A DNA stretch of 60,418 nt from the NCBI GenBank assembly GCA_024102635.1, contig JAGFJO010000056.1, forward strand, positions 1 to 60,418, in the 5' to 3' direction. Shown one piece after another: positions 53,753 to 60,418 of the stretch (position 1 is its first letter; each line of letters starts with the position of its first letter). A program made the position numbers and the translations under genes. The notes beneath the pieces were generated by a model that had not been told where the DNA came from, made no database searches, and was given only the letters and a program-made list of their open reading frames with translations. This DNA comes from Deltaproteobacteria bacterium. GTDB lineage: Bacteria > Bdellovibrionota_C > UBA2361 > JAGFJO01.

Positions 53753-54770
53753 ATTTCAGTAACTCCTGTCTATTCTTGTAATTAATCAGATCACGTCTAG
53801 GAATCGGGCGCGTAATCCGCACCGCCCGGTTCCCACGAAAACTACCGACATATCCATAAAACTTAGGCGTCCCCTCAATCATTACCATCGCCTCATCAGA
53901 GGGATTGGTATCAAGGCTCACGATGTCTCCTTCCTTAAGATTCAGAAAGTCGCGCGTTTTAAGGAGTCCGGTCGCAAGCTGCACGCTCATACTAGCCGCC
54001 GCTTGTTTAATATTGACCTCCATTCTCCTTTGTACGCCCTGGTCCACTTCAAGCCGGGTGCTTTGAAAGCCGGTGGCAAGTTTGCCGCGCAGCGGCTCAA
54101 TCGTGGAATAAGGAGTGCAAAGGGTAAGAGTTGTGCTCTCCTGCTCGAGCTCCACCTCGATAGTGACAATAATCACCACGTCGGTTGGCGGCACTATTGC
54201 AATGGCGAGCGGATTAAACTCGGAACGAACGTAAACGAAATCGACCGGGTGAATCGGTGCCCATGCGTCCTTTAAAACATCGAGGGCCATCATCACGACC
54301 TTACCGATCAGCCGGGTCTCAATCGGCGTATACTCACGCCCCTCTATCTTAACCCTGCCCTGGCCGGAACCGCCGAAAAGTGAATCTACGATTCCGAATA
54401 CCAGGGGCGCCGAAACCACCATCAGCGCATAGCCGGATAGTGGAGGCATTCTAAAGATATGTAGCGACGAAGGGAGCGGCAGCTTTTTCATGAAAAGGCC
54501 GAACTTCACCATCTCGATACCGCCTACGTTCGCAAAGCAAGTCCTTCCTATGAATTTGGCGAGGTTTGTTCTGAACTGACGGGCGAAGCGATCATGGATG
54601 AGCTCCATGGTCGGCATTCGGCCGCGGATGATCCGTTCCTGGTTGGCTAAGTCAAACTTCTTCGCATTTACCTGGCTGTCGGCCGCCTGAACAGAGTCCT
54701 GCTCAATGTCTCCTTCCGACAAACCCCGCAAAAGCGAATTAATTTCATCCTGGGTAAGAACCTGATTCAT
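53742..54770 (-). CDS. fliM: Flagellar motor switch protein FliM
   Basis: 342 residues. The N-terminal EINSLLRG peptide is the CheY-phosphate binding motif. A middle CheC-like domain follows (GYALMVVSAPLVFGIVDSLFGG), and a C-terminal SpoA domain (about 255-330) that pairs with FliN. Switches motor direction. A CheY-like protein is encoded about 24 kb away in this window. Overlaps fliN. Confidence 0.96.
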   Translation of the reverse strand: MNQVLTQDEINSLLRGLSEGDIEQDSVQAADSQVNAKKFDLANQERIIRGRMPTMELIHDRFARQFRTNLAKFIGRTCFANVGGIEMVKFGLFMKKLPLPSSLHIFRMPPLSGYALMVVSAPLVFGIVDSLFGGSGQGRVKIEGREYTPIETRLIGKVVMMALDVLKDAWAPIHPVDFVYVRSEFNPLAIAIVPPTDVVIIVTIEVELEQESTTLTLCTPYSTIEPLRGKLATGFQSTRLEVDQGVQRRMEVNIKQAAASMSVQLATGLLKTRDFLNLKEGDIVSLDTNPSDEAMVMIEGTPKFYGYVGSFRGNRAVRITRPIPRRDLINYKNRQELLKYGG

Positions 54771-54781
54771 TTCCCCGGCCT

Positions 54782-55345
54782 CTACTGAATAAGAAACTGC
54801 GTAAAGTACACCTTCTTAACCTCTTCTTTTCTCAGAATCTCATTAACTACGTCCTTAATTTCGTTCTTAAGCTCCTCTTTGTCCCTTTTCGATTGCAGGT
54901 CTTTAGCGCTTCGGCTCGATAGCAAAGTGATAAGAGCATCGCGCGCCAGCGTGATCCGTGAATAGAAGCGCTGCGGAACGTCGCGGCCGTGGAACTCCAC
55001 CTGCGCCTGGAGTCTTAGATACCCTCCGCCCTCGAGATTAACGATAAAGGTATCGAAAGGGAAAAATGCTCCGAGAGGCTCTTCTCCCTCAAGCAGCTCT
55101 TCTTCATCTGCATGACCTTCCGGCAAAAGCTTTGCATGCTGGGCTGCCTCTTCATCCAGCTCGCTGATCTCCTTGTGGTCGCCGCCCTTTGAAACGAACA
55201 GGAGAACCGGCACTCCGATGACCAGGGCCAAGCCGATTACCGAAGCCGCAATTATCAGAATTAGCTTCTTTTTGCTCTTACCGGCCGGCTGCTCAGCTGC
55301 ACCTGAACCGTCCTCGCCTTCTTCTTTTTCTATCTCTTCAGCCAT
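54782..55345 (-). CDS. fliL: Flagellar basal-body-associated protein FliL
   Basis: 187 residues. Single membrane span (about 27-49) after an acidic, Gly-rich cytoplasmic start, then a long acidic periplasmic linker (EEELLEGEEP) and the FliL stomatin-like domain (FFPFDTFIVNLEGGGYLRLQAQVEFHG through VYFTQFLIQ). It associates with stators and modulates torque. Its start overlaps the end of motB by 8 nt, consistent with joint production of stator parts. Confidence 0.94.
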   Translation of the reverse strand: MAEEIEKEEGEDGSGAAEQPAGKSKKKLILIIAASVIGLALVIGVPVLLFVSKGGDHKEISELDEEAAQHAKLLPEGHADEEELLEGEEPLGAFFPFDTFIVNLEGGGYLRLQAQVEFHGRDVPQRFYSRITLARDALITLLSSRSAKDLQSKRDKEELKNEIKDVVNEILRKEEVKKVYFTQFLIQ

Positions 55346-55949
55346 TTTTCAAATTCACTCTTACTACCGCCTCAATCCACTTCGCCGAATCTGCCCCCGG
55401 GAGCGCGCTGCACCGGCTGCCCGCATTTCTAAACCGGAACTCAGCTGCCGGGCGGGTGTCAATTAGGTGACGCTTGAGACTCGCCGCTCTTCGCGCCGCC
55501 TTTTCAAAGGCGATCTCGGATCCGCCTACAAATTCCGTCGAACAGCTCTCAATCACTACCGGGCCGGCGAGGTAACTTCCTTCGGCGAATAAACTTTTAA
55601 TCGCCTTCTGACCGTCTCCGAGAAGCTCACCGCCGTAGGGGGAAAAGTCCTTGCCGGAGAAAGCTAATACGACCTCTCCCAGCGGGAGCCCAGCTTTGCC
55701 GCTTATAAAGTTAACTTCAGCAAGTTGGGTGCCAGATGAGGTTATGCGCTGCTGCGGAGCCTCAATTGGGAGATTTGTTCCGTCAGATGAAGCATTTATC
55801 CCGTCCTGGCTTGAGCTCGCAGCGGGATTAAGGGGGCTTAGAGAGATAATTGATATGAAAAAGCAGAGAAGAAGTGTCAAAAGATCGCCAAAGCTGACCA
55901 TCCATGCATTGCTGCCGGTATCAAAGGGGCGTTTTGACGTATTACTCAT
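55338..55949 (-). CDS. motB: MotB-like stator subunit with conserved proton-channel aspartate
   Basis: 203 residues. The N-terminal span is WMVSFGDLLTLLLCFFISII, with Asp22 at the position of the essential MotB aspartate. A polar linker leads to an OmpA/MotB-like periplasmic domain (about 90-200) that is weakly conserved: the NxTD region reads SCSTEFVGG and the C-terminal RRVEI-type ending is AVVRVNL. It should form the ion-conducting stator with MotA. The start has GGAGAGGGG upstream. A second, more divergent MotB-like protein is encoded between it and motA. Confidence 0.88.
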   Translation of the reverse strand: MSNTSKRPFDTGSNAWMVSFGDLLTLLLCFFISIISLSPLNPAASSSQDGINASSDGTNLPIEAPQQRITSSGTQLAEVNFISGKAGLPLGEVVLAFSGKDFSPYGGELLGDGQKAIKSLFAEGSYLAGPVVIESCSTEFVGGSEIAFEKAARRAASLKRHLIDTRPAAEFRFRNAGSRCSALPGADSAKWIEAVVRVNLKNG

Positions 55950-56481
55950 CCCCCTCTCCTTTTGCCAGATTATGCTGCGAGTCCTTAAATAACGTAAGCG
56001 ATGCTTGATGTTTAACGCGAGTGTCTACCGCATAAATAGTCACCGCATGCTGCGGAATACCCCCTTCCTCAAGATACTCCTGAAGCATCGCAGCACGGCG
56101 CATCGAGCGCTCTAAAAGCTCCCCGCTAATCGGTTCGGATTCGCCTACTCCAAGCTCGCCTTTGAGCCTTAGATCGTGGCTTTTCAGTATTGAAAGAAGA
56201 GCGGCGGCTGAATCTCCCAACGCATCGAGAGAGCCGTTTGCGATAAAAAGATCGTTATAGTTAAAAGTAGAGAGCTCTTCCAGCACCGGAGCACTAAAGC
56301 TCACAAGCCGAGATGAGATCCCGGTGGGACTCTGCGGCAGCGGCGCGGTGTGCTTTACAGCATTCGAAGCGAAAGCTCCAAGGATAAATGCAAGTATGGT
56401 GAGGATAAGAGAGGTGTACTGAAGCGAGAAGGCGTCAGGCGCGAAGCTGTTTAATCTTAAATCTATCTCTGCCTGCTTCAT
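55942..56481 (-). CDS. Second MotB/OmpA-like stator-associated protein, divergent
   Basis: 179 residues. One span at about 19-40 (LQYTSLILTILAFILGAF) lies after APDAF; the only nearby acidic residue is Asp16 on its cytoplasmic flank, none is in the span core. The rest resembles a shrunken OmpA-like domain (FIANGSLDALGDSAAALLSI, SMRRAAMLQEYLEEGG) without the usual peptidoglycan-binding Asp/Arg pair. It starts 12 nt downstream of motA and overlaps motB by 8 nt, so the three are made together. A role as accessory or heteromeric stator B subunit is inference. Confidence 0.72.
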   Translation of the reverse strand: MKQAEIDLRLNSFAPDAFSLQYTSLILTILAFILGAFASNAVKHTAPLPQSPTGISSRLVSFSAPVLEELSTFNYNDLFIANGSLDALGDSAAALLSILKSHDLRLKGELGVGESEPISGELLERSMRRAAMLQEYLEEGGIPQHAVTIYAVDTRVKHQASLTLFKDSQHNLAKGEGDE

Positions 56482-56493
56482 AGCAGCGCGCTC

Positions 56494-57294
56494 CTATCTA
56501 CTGGCCGGCAGAGGCAAGAAACTTTGCAGTTTCTGCTCGATTACTATCGGGTTTTCCTGTTTGCCCAGAGCAAGAACTCCCTCTACGGTGATAGCTTTTA
56601 CAAGCCCCTCTTCCTCAACCCGGTTTCTTAATTTTCCGGCGATAGGAAGAAACACAAGATTCGCCATGATTGCTCCGTAGAGCGTGGTTACAAGCGCCAT
56701 CGACATCGCAGGGCCAACCGTAGCGGGGTTGTTTAAACTCCCGAGCATCTGAATCAGCCCTATCAAGGTTCCGATAAGTCCAAATGCCGGAGCATACGCC
56801 CCCATTGTCTGGAAGACCTGGATAGCGCGCGCGGATCTATCAAATGAGGTGCGGGTTTCCGTATCGAGAATCCTCTTAACATCATCGTGCGGCTGCCCGT
56901 CGACGGTTATCTCGAATGCCAGCCTTAAGAATGAATCGTCACACTGCTTGGCTTCGCGCTCCAGCACCAAAAGCCCCTGCGATCTTACTAAATGAGCAAG
57001 CCGAACAAGATACTGAATCCGCTCATGGGGATGGTACTGCCGTTGAATCAGTATCCCCTTAAATCCAAGCCAGGCTCGCCGCAGATCGTAAAGAGGAAAC
57101 TGCACCAGCGTGGCGCCAAGGGTACCGCCTAAAACGATAAGCAGGCTGGGAAAGTCGATGAAGTTATCACCCCGCCCGGAGATTATAATTCCGGCTAAAA
57201 CAAGTGTGGAGGCTAACGCTAAGCCCCCGACAACCGCCCTATCGAGCTTGGGCGCTTCATCAAGGTAATTTAGCGAGGCTGGTATATTTTGCAT
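56494..57294 (-). CDS. motA: Flagellar stator protein MotA
   Basis: 266 residues, four spans, with a large cytoplasmic loop (about 60-160). Conserved parts are DFPSLLIVLGGTLGATLVQFPL, TMGAYAPAFGLIGTLIGLIQML, and GPAMSMALVTTLYGAIMANL. The ATG at 57294 has GGAG at good spacing and lies about 37 nt after the predicted sigma-54 start site; a longer frame from 57336 begins within the promoter's leader. It is the first gene of the flagellar operon on the minus strand. Confidence 0.95.
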   Translation of the reverse strand: MQNIPASLNYLDEAPKLDRAVVGGLALASTLVLAGIIISGRGDNFIDFPSLLIVLGGTLGATLVQFPLYDLRRAWLGFKGILIQRQYHPHERIQYLVRLAHLVRSQGLLVLEREAKQCDDSFLRLAFEITVDGQPHDDVKRILDTETRTSFDRSARAIQVFQTMGAYAPAFGLIGTLIGLIQMLGSLNNPATVGPAMSMALVTTLYGAIMANLVFLPIAGKLRNRVEEEGLVKAITVEGVLALGKQENPIVIEQKLQSFLPLPASR

Positions 57295-57341
57295 GCTTGC
57301 TCCTTTTCCGGGAGGAGACGCACCTCCCCCACTCAAGAGAG

Positions 57342-57357
57342 AGCAAGCGATATGCCA
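57342..57357 (-). promoter_or_regulatory. Sigma-54 (RpoN) promoter of the flagellar operon
   Basis: Minus strand TGGCATATCGCTTGCT matches the -24/-12 consensus TGGCACG-N4-TTGCW at all key bases, including GG and GC with correct spacing. Predicted start of transcription is near 57331, about 37 nt before the motA ATG. It implies an RpoN-dependent activator (NtrC/FleQ type), not encoded in this window. Confidence 0.8.
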
Positions 57358-57446
57358 TATCTAAACAATAAGAATTTAAGTAAATTCACTTGGTAAGGAG
57401 TGCGTGGGAGGGCACGCCGAGCGAGAGGAGTCAAAAAAATGACTCT

Positions 57447-58316
57447 TTAAATTGAAGAAAGCGACTCCCGCACCAGCCGCTTGAGCTCATCAAACACCGG
57501 CCTAGCAGCGATTAGGACCGGATTTGAGCGCGCCACAGTCCAGCTATCAAAGGGAACCTGCCTGCCGAAAGGATCGGCCTCAGCATAAAGTCCAGCCTCT
57601 ATCGGAATTAACACCGCCGCAAAGTCCCATGCCTTCACCCTGGTCTGAAGCTGCACCTGCTCCCATCCCTCTGCGAGCCTTATGCAATCGTTTGCAAAGC
57701 CGCCGAACCTGTAACTATTTTCTATCGAGTTAGTGTTGCGAAGATAAAGGACTGCTTTTAACTCCTCAATGCTCCCAGGGAAAAATATCAGCGCGCTTTC
57801 AGTAAGCGAAGGTGGGTTGTCGATCCTTAGAGAGCGCTTCGGTAGCTCACGATCTATATCCTTTGCCGCATCAGTTATCTTAACCGCCTTGGCCCCTTCC
57901 CCTCGCTGCGCCGTATAAAGCGTTGCAGTTGGAACGTTATAATAAGCCGCTCCGCAAAGCTTCCCTTTACATACCACGCCTACCAGCGGCCCGAAGCCTA
58001 ACTGGCCCCCGCTTACTGACCCTAAATACCGCTTGCAGCTTGAAGTTCCATCGATAGGATCCACCGTAAAGTAATCCCCAGACGAATCAATAAAAGCGTG
58101 GCTCTCCTCGTCCTCCTCGGCGGCAACCGGCAACGCATTCCCTAGAATGTCCTTTATGATACGCTGGCATTCGATATCCAGGTTCATCACCATGCTGCTG
58201 TCGTCTTTGAAACTTACAGTGACCTGGTTGCCGGAGGAACAGTGGGAATTAAGATGCGCCCCTGCGGCCAACACGGCCCGCTCGGCAAGTTTGACTTTAT
58301 CGGCTAATGCATGCAT
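57447..58316 (-). CDS. Inositol monophosphatase/CysQ-family phosphatase
   Basis: 289 residues. The two metal-binding motifs are present: AAEEDEE (about residues 65-71, Glu ligand) and DPIDGTSS with the catalytic Asp-Asp, plus KAWDFAAVLIPIEAG in the second half. Substrate could be inositol phosphate, adenosine 3',5'-bisphosphate or fructose 1,6-bisphosphate; not decided from sequence. Between it and motA lie a GAGTC/GACTC hairpin (about 57428-57445) and the sigma-54 promoter. Confidence 0.85.
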   Translation of the reverse strand: MHALADKVKLAERAVLAAGAHLNSHCSSGNQVTVSFKDDSSMVMNLDIECQRIIKDILGNALPVAAEEDEESHAFIDSSGDYFTVDPIDGTSSCKRYLGSVSGGQLGFGPLVGVVCKGKLCGAAYYNVPTATLYTAQRGEGAKAVKITDAAKDIDRELPKRSLRIDNPPSLTESALIFFPGSIEELKAVLYLRNTNSIENSYRFGGFANDCIRLAEGWEQVQLQTRVKAWDFAAVLIPIEAGLYAEADPFGRQVPFDSWTVARSNPVLIAARPVFDELKRLVRESLSSI

Positions 58317-58369
58317 ATCGGCTTTAGTGAACGACTCCTTCCATATTGACAGAATATACCAACCTCCGC

Positions 58370-59398
58370 ATGATCAAAGATATGGATGGCTTTAGTTTAG
58401 ATCTCGATTCTAAGCCTTCAATTCGCGATATACAAACCAGCCCCCTGCCTCGAGTTGTTGAAAGCTATATCCGCTATTACGCATCCGGCAACAGCCACAC
58501 CGCGCGCGCAAAGCGATTAGATCTCAAGCACTTCATGGAGTTTCTCTGCTCGCTATACGGCTGTTCGAAGATTGAAAAATTGAAGGTATCGCACTGGGAC
58601 TACTCCTCTGTGCAGCGATTTGTCGATCACGCCCTTAGAAAAGGCGAGTCGCCATCTACTGTGGCCCGCAGGCTCGCCACGCTAAAGCACATGGGAAGAA
58701 CGCTCTCCGAAAAGGTAGCCGGATTTGTAAACCCGGCACGCGAAGTAAAGCCGCCGCGTATCCACGCCGAGCGCCCGCAAGCGATAGAACAACAGGAAGT
58801 AAAGGTCATCAAGAAAAAGGCTGTCACCCGCCGCAAAGAGAAAGACTCCTTTATCCGGATGCGCAACGAAACGATCTTCAATTTTCTTCTTGATACCGGC
58901 ATCCGAGTCGACGAACTTCGAAACCTCCGAATGGCGCAGCTAGATGAGAATCTGGAGTGGGTAGAGAATGTCCGCACAAAAGGACGCCGCTACAGAAACG
59001 TCTACATCACCTCCGCTATGAGAGAGCAGCTCAAAGCCTATCTTGAAGCACGCGCGGAAGTACTAAAAAAATTCTACGCCAAGCTAACTAAGACCCAGGA
59101 CCGCCTCCTTCCGCTATTTATCAGCACCTACAACGCAGTCGCCGGAAAGCCGGAGAGTTTTCTAATGGGAAGCAAAACTATCTGGCGCGCGATTAATGAA
59201 CTCTCCACCGACACCCCCCTTCACCCGCACCTTCTACGGCACTCATACGCTGTCGATCTTCTTGAGAGCTCTAACGATGTGCGCCTTGTCGCGCAGGCGC
59301 TTGGGCATAGTGATGTGCGCATAACGATGCGGTATACGCAGAGGAAGGATGAGGAGATTGCGAAGGCGCTTGAGAAGAGTAGGAAGAGGGCGGGGTAG
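58370..59398 (+). CDS. Tyrosine recombinase (XerC/D or phage-integrase family)
   Basis: About 342 residues. A core-binding SAM-like N-domain (YIRYYASGNSHTARAKRLDL) precedes the catalytic domain. All catalytic residues are present, counted from the TTG at 58346: Arg187 (GIRVDELR), Lys212 (TKGRRY), His295 and Arg298 (HLLRHS), His321 (GHSDV) and Tyr330 (MRYTQ). It may be a host dimer-resolution recombinase or an integrase of an element. The ATG at 58370 is my start; no ribosome binding site is clear. A palindrome-rich non-coding region follows. Confidence 0.85.
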   Translation: MIKDMDGFSLDLDSKPSIRDIQTSPLPRVVESYIRYYASGNSHTARAKRLDLKHFMEFLCSLYGCSKIEKLKVSHWDYSSVQRFVDHALRKGESPSTVARRLATLKHMGRTLSEKVAGFVNPAREVKPPRIHAERPQAIEQQEVKVIKKKAVTRRKEKDSFIRMRNETIFNFLLDTGIRVDELRNLRMAQLDENLEWVENVRTKGRRYRNVYITSAMREQLKAYLEARAEVLKKFYAKLTKTQDRLLPLFISTYNAVAGKPESFLMGSKTIWRAINELSTDTPLHPHLLRHSYAVDLLESSNDVRLVAQALGHSDVRITMRYTQRKDEEIAKALEKSRKRAG

Positions 59399-59813
59399 GA
59401 TTGAGCCGATATAGGTGCTAAGACGTCTGCCACTGATCGCTCTTACGCACGGGCAAGAAAAACTCAAAGCCAGGCTCCAGCCAACCTTCTGCGAGAACGG
59501 GCACATTGCATTAGCGCTTTCGCGCGAAAGTTACATTATGATGTATGCGTTTTGGCCTACCAACACGCTCAGTAGCCCAAAGTGACAGTCCCGCCCGCGG
59601 GCGAAAGAAAGTGACCTTTTAAAAAAGACCGGCATATAACAGCCAGGCCGAGTGAATACCTAATCCTATTCCTAGGAAAAGGAAAGGATCAACAGAGTGG
59701 GATCTCCCTGTCTCCTTCCACCTGTTTGATCCTGGCCTGTTAGATCAACATAGACTGCCAATTGCAACCAATTGTGATCTCTTAATATTTTGGGAATTGA
59801 TTAGTGTGGGGTA
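59399..59813. other. Non-coding region with palindromes downstream of the recombinase
   Basis: 415 nt without a supported gene. It holds two perfect palindromes, CTTTCGCGCGAAAG (59517-59530) and CGCCCGCGGGCG (59592-59603), and three copies of AAAGTKAC (59527-59534, 59579-59586, 59608-59615). The right part (about 59640-59813) is AT-richer, including CAATTGCAACCAATTG. They could be recombination or regulatory sites, but no matching att pair was found. Confidence 0.5.
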
Positions 59814-60266
59814 GTGCCGTTACTATCGATCAATGACTTGGTTATGATCTTGTTATACCGCATGAACAATATGCTCATCCAACGGGGAATTCTTAAAGAA
59901 AAATCCATTAGTAGCATTATCGCGAGATGCATCAATCTATTTCTGGTACCAATCCTCACGTGGAACGCTGTGCCGATGTCAATCGTCACGTTACCACCCT
60001 TACCAGAAGAAAACGCATTAGGGGCAGTCCTCGGAAATGGAATTCTACTAGTTTTGGTTTTGGGTTCGGGGCTCGTGCTGGGCGTCGCAGTAATGCAACG
60101 ATTCAGTGACCTCGCGCACTATTTACTGACATTGATACTTGTCTTGCTTGCTGGCGCTGTGCAAAAACCCGAGAGTGTTGCTGCCGTCGTGTTGGTTGCT
60201 GGTTTTATGGGCCTTGTTACTGCTCTAGCGCGTCGAAGGCAAAAGGTACCTGCACCTGATCGTTGA
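59814..60266 (+). CDS. Small membrane protein of unknown function
   Basis: 150 residues; not recognised. Hydrophobic segments at about residues 37-60 (IARCINLFLVPILTW onward), 70-90 (LGAVLGNGILLVLVLGSGLV), 100-115 and 122-140 suggest four spans. The ending is basic (RRRQKVPAPDR). The start is GTG at 59814 with GGGG a few bases upstream; ATG at 59844 is an alternative. Base composition of the first third is AT-richer than the genes before it, hinting at a boundary, but this is weak. Confidence 0.55.
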   Translation: MPLLSINDLVMILLYRMNNMLIQRGILKEKSISSIIARCINLFLVPILTWNAVPMSIVTLPPLPEENALGAVLGNGILLVLVLGSGLVLGVAVMQRFSDLAHYLLTLILVLLAGAVQKPESVAAVVLVAGFMGLVTALARRRQKVPAPDR

Positions 60267-60318
60267 CTAAGTTATTGAACGGAAATGCGGTATAACACCT
60301 ATAAGGCCCCCCGTAGTC

Positions 60319-60369
60319 AATAAGCAAAAGAGCAGTGTTGAGCAGAACCTTTAAGGCTCTTTTGCTATT
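60319..60369 (+). terminator. Inverted repeat downstream of the small membrane protein
   Basis: AGCAAAAGAGC (60323-60333) pairs perfectly with GCTCTTTTGCT (60356-60366) around a 22-nt loop, extended by one near-matched AATA/ATT flank. It is 52 nt after the stop. No T run follows, so termination is uncertain; it may be an attenuator-like or recombination-site hairpin. Confidence 0.4.
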
Positions 60370-60418
60370 GAATTGTCCTTTTGCGTTACGGTATCTCGTA
60401 AGCTTTTCGATTCACGTG

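Noticed and set aside
57420..57446. GAGTC/GACTC hairpin after the IMPase gene as a terminator
   Set aside because: Five-base stem with an A-rich loop and no T run after the stem in the minus direction; too weak to call.
59695..59755. GTTTGATCCTGGCC resembling the 5' end of 16S rRNA
   Set aside because: Only a short match; none of the following conserved 16S sequence is present.

Overview
The window comes from a Gram-negative, flagellated bacterium with roughly 50% GC. The evidence is an MlaA homologue, a DsbA-type periplasmic thioredoxin, a c-type cytochrome, a complete flagellar export/C-ring/stator operon with FlhF and FlhG, and a sigma-54-type promoter in front of that operon. The gene order motA, motB, fliL-M-N-O-P-Q-R, flhB-A-F-G, fliA resembles deltaproteobacterial and Bdellovibrionota-like lineages. 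That placement is inference: there is no rRNA gene in the window, and several proteins are atypical (PheT, ThrS, EF-P, tandem MotB-like proteins). I see no CRISPR array, rRNA gene, tRNA gene or insertion sequence.

Layout. 1-1.5 kb: 3' end of valS, convergent with an FHA protein fused to a cyclase-like domain that has lost its metal-binding residues. 1.7-15 kb: RarD transporter followed by a cell-envelope/glycan neighbourhood: two polytopic GT-C-like proteins, a secreted GH13 amylase, an ATPase plus two ABC-2 permeases, two GNAT-fold (BioF2/FemAB-like) proteins and a DUF2334 deacetylase-like protein. 15-20.4 kb: membrane Ser/Thr kinase with a small downstream protein, then pheS-pheT-acylphosphatase. 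20.8-32.6 kb: mostly single housekeeping or envelope genes (DsbA-like, DUF1232-like, Usp, monohaem cytochrome, phosphofructokinase, murJ, coiled-coil protein, CheY, MlaA, DTW-domain tRNA modification enzyme). 32.6-38 kb: TPP riboswitch and thiS-thiC-thiG-thiH-thiF(rhodanese). 38-43.2 kb: a small ORF, an ECF-type sigma factor with an extra helix-turn-helix, then efp, a PHP-like protein, thrS and a SprT-like protein, the last four on the minus strand. 43.3-57.3 kb: the flagellar operon, minus strand, reading from motA down to fliA and a receiver-histidine kinase. 57.4-60.4 kb: inositol monophosphatase-family protein, tyrosine recombinase, then a palindrome-rich non-coding stretch and a small membrane protein.

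How they work together. The thi operon makes both halves of thiamine (ThiC for the pyrimidine; ThiS/F/G/H for the thiazole, tyrosine-dependent) under TPP feedback. The flagellar operon encodes the export gate, C-ring, stator and the FlhF/FlhG number-and-position control, with fliA at its end to switch on late genes. Reported novelties: two divergent MotB-like subunits behind one motA; the combination of a PheT without its OB-fold domain, a ThrS without TGS, and an EF-P with Asn where the modified Lys/Arg normally sits; and a predicted catalytically dead FHA-cyclase.
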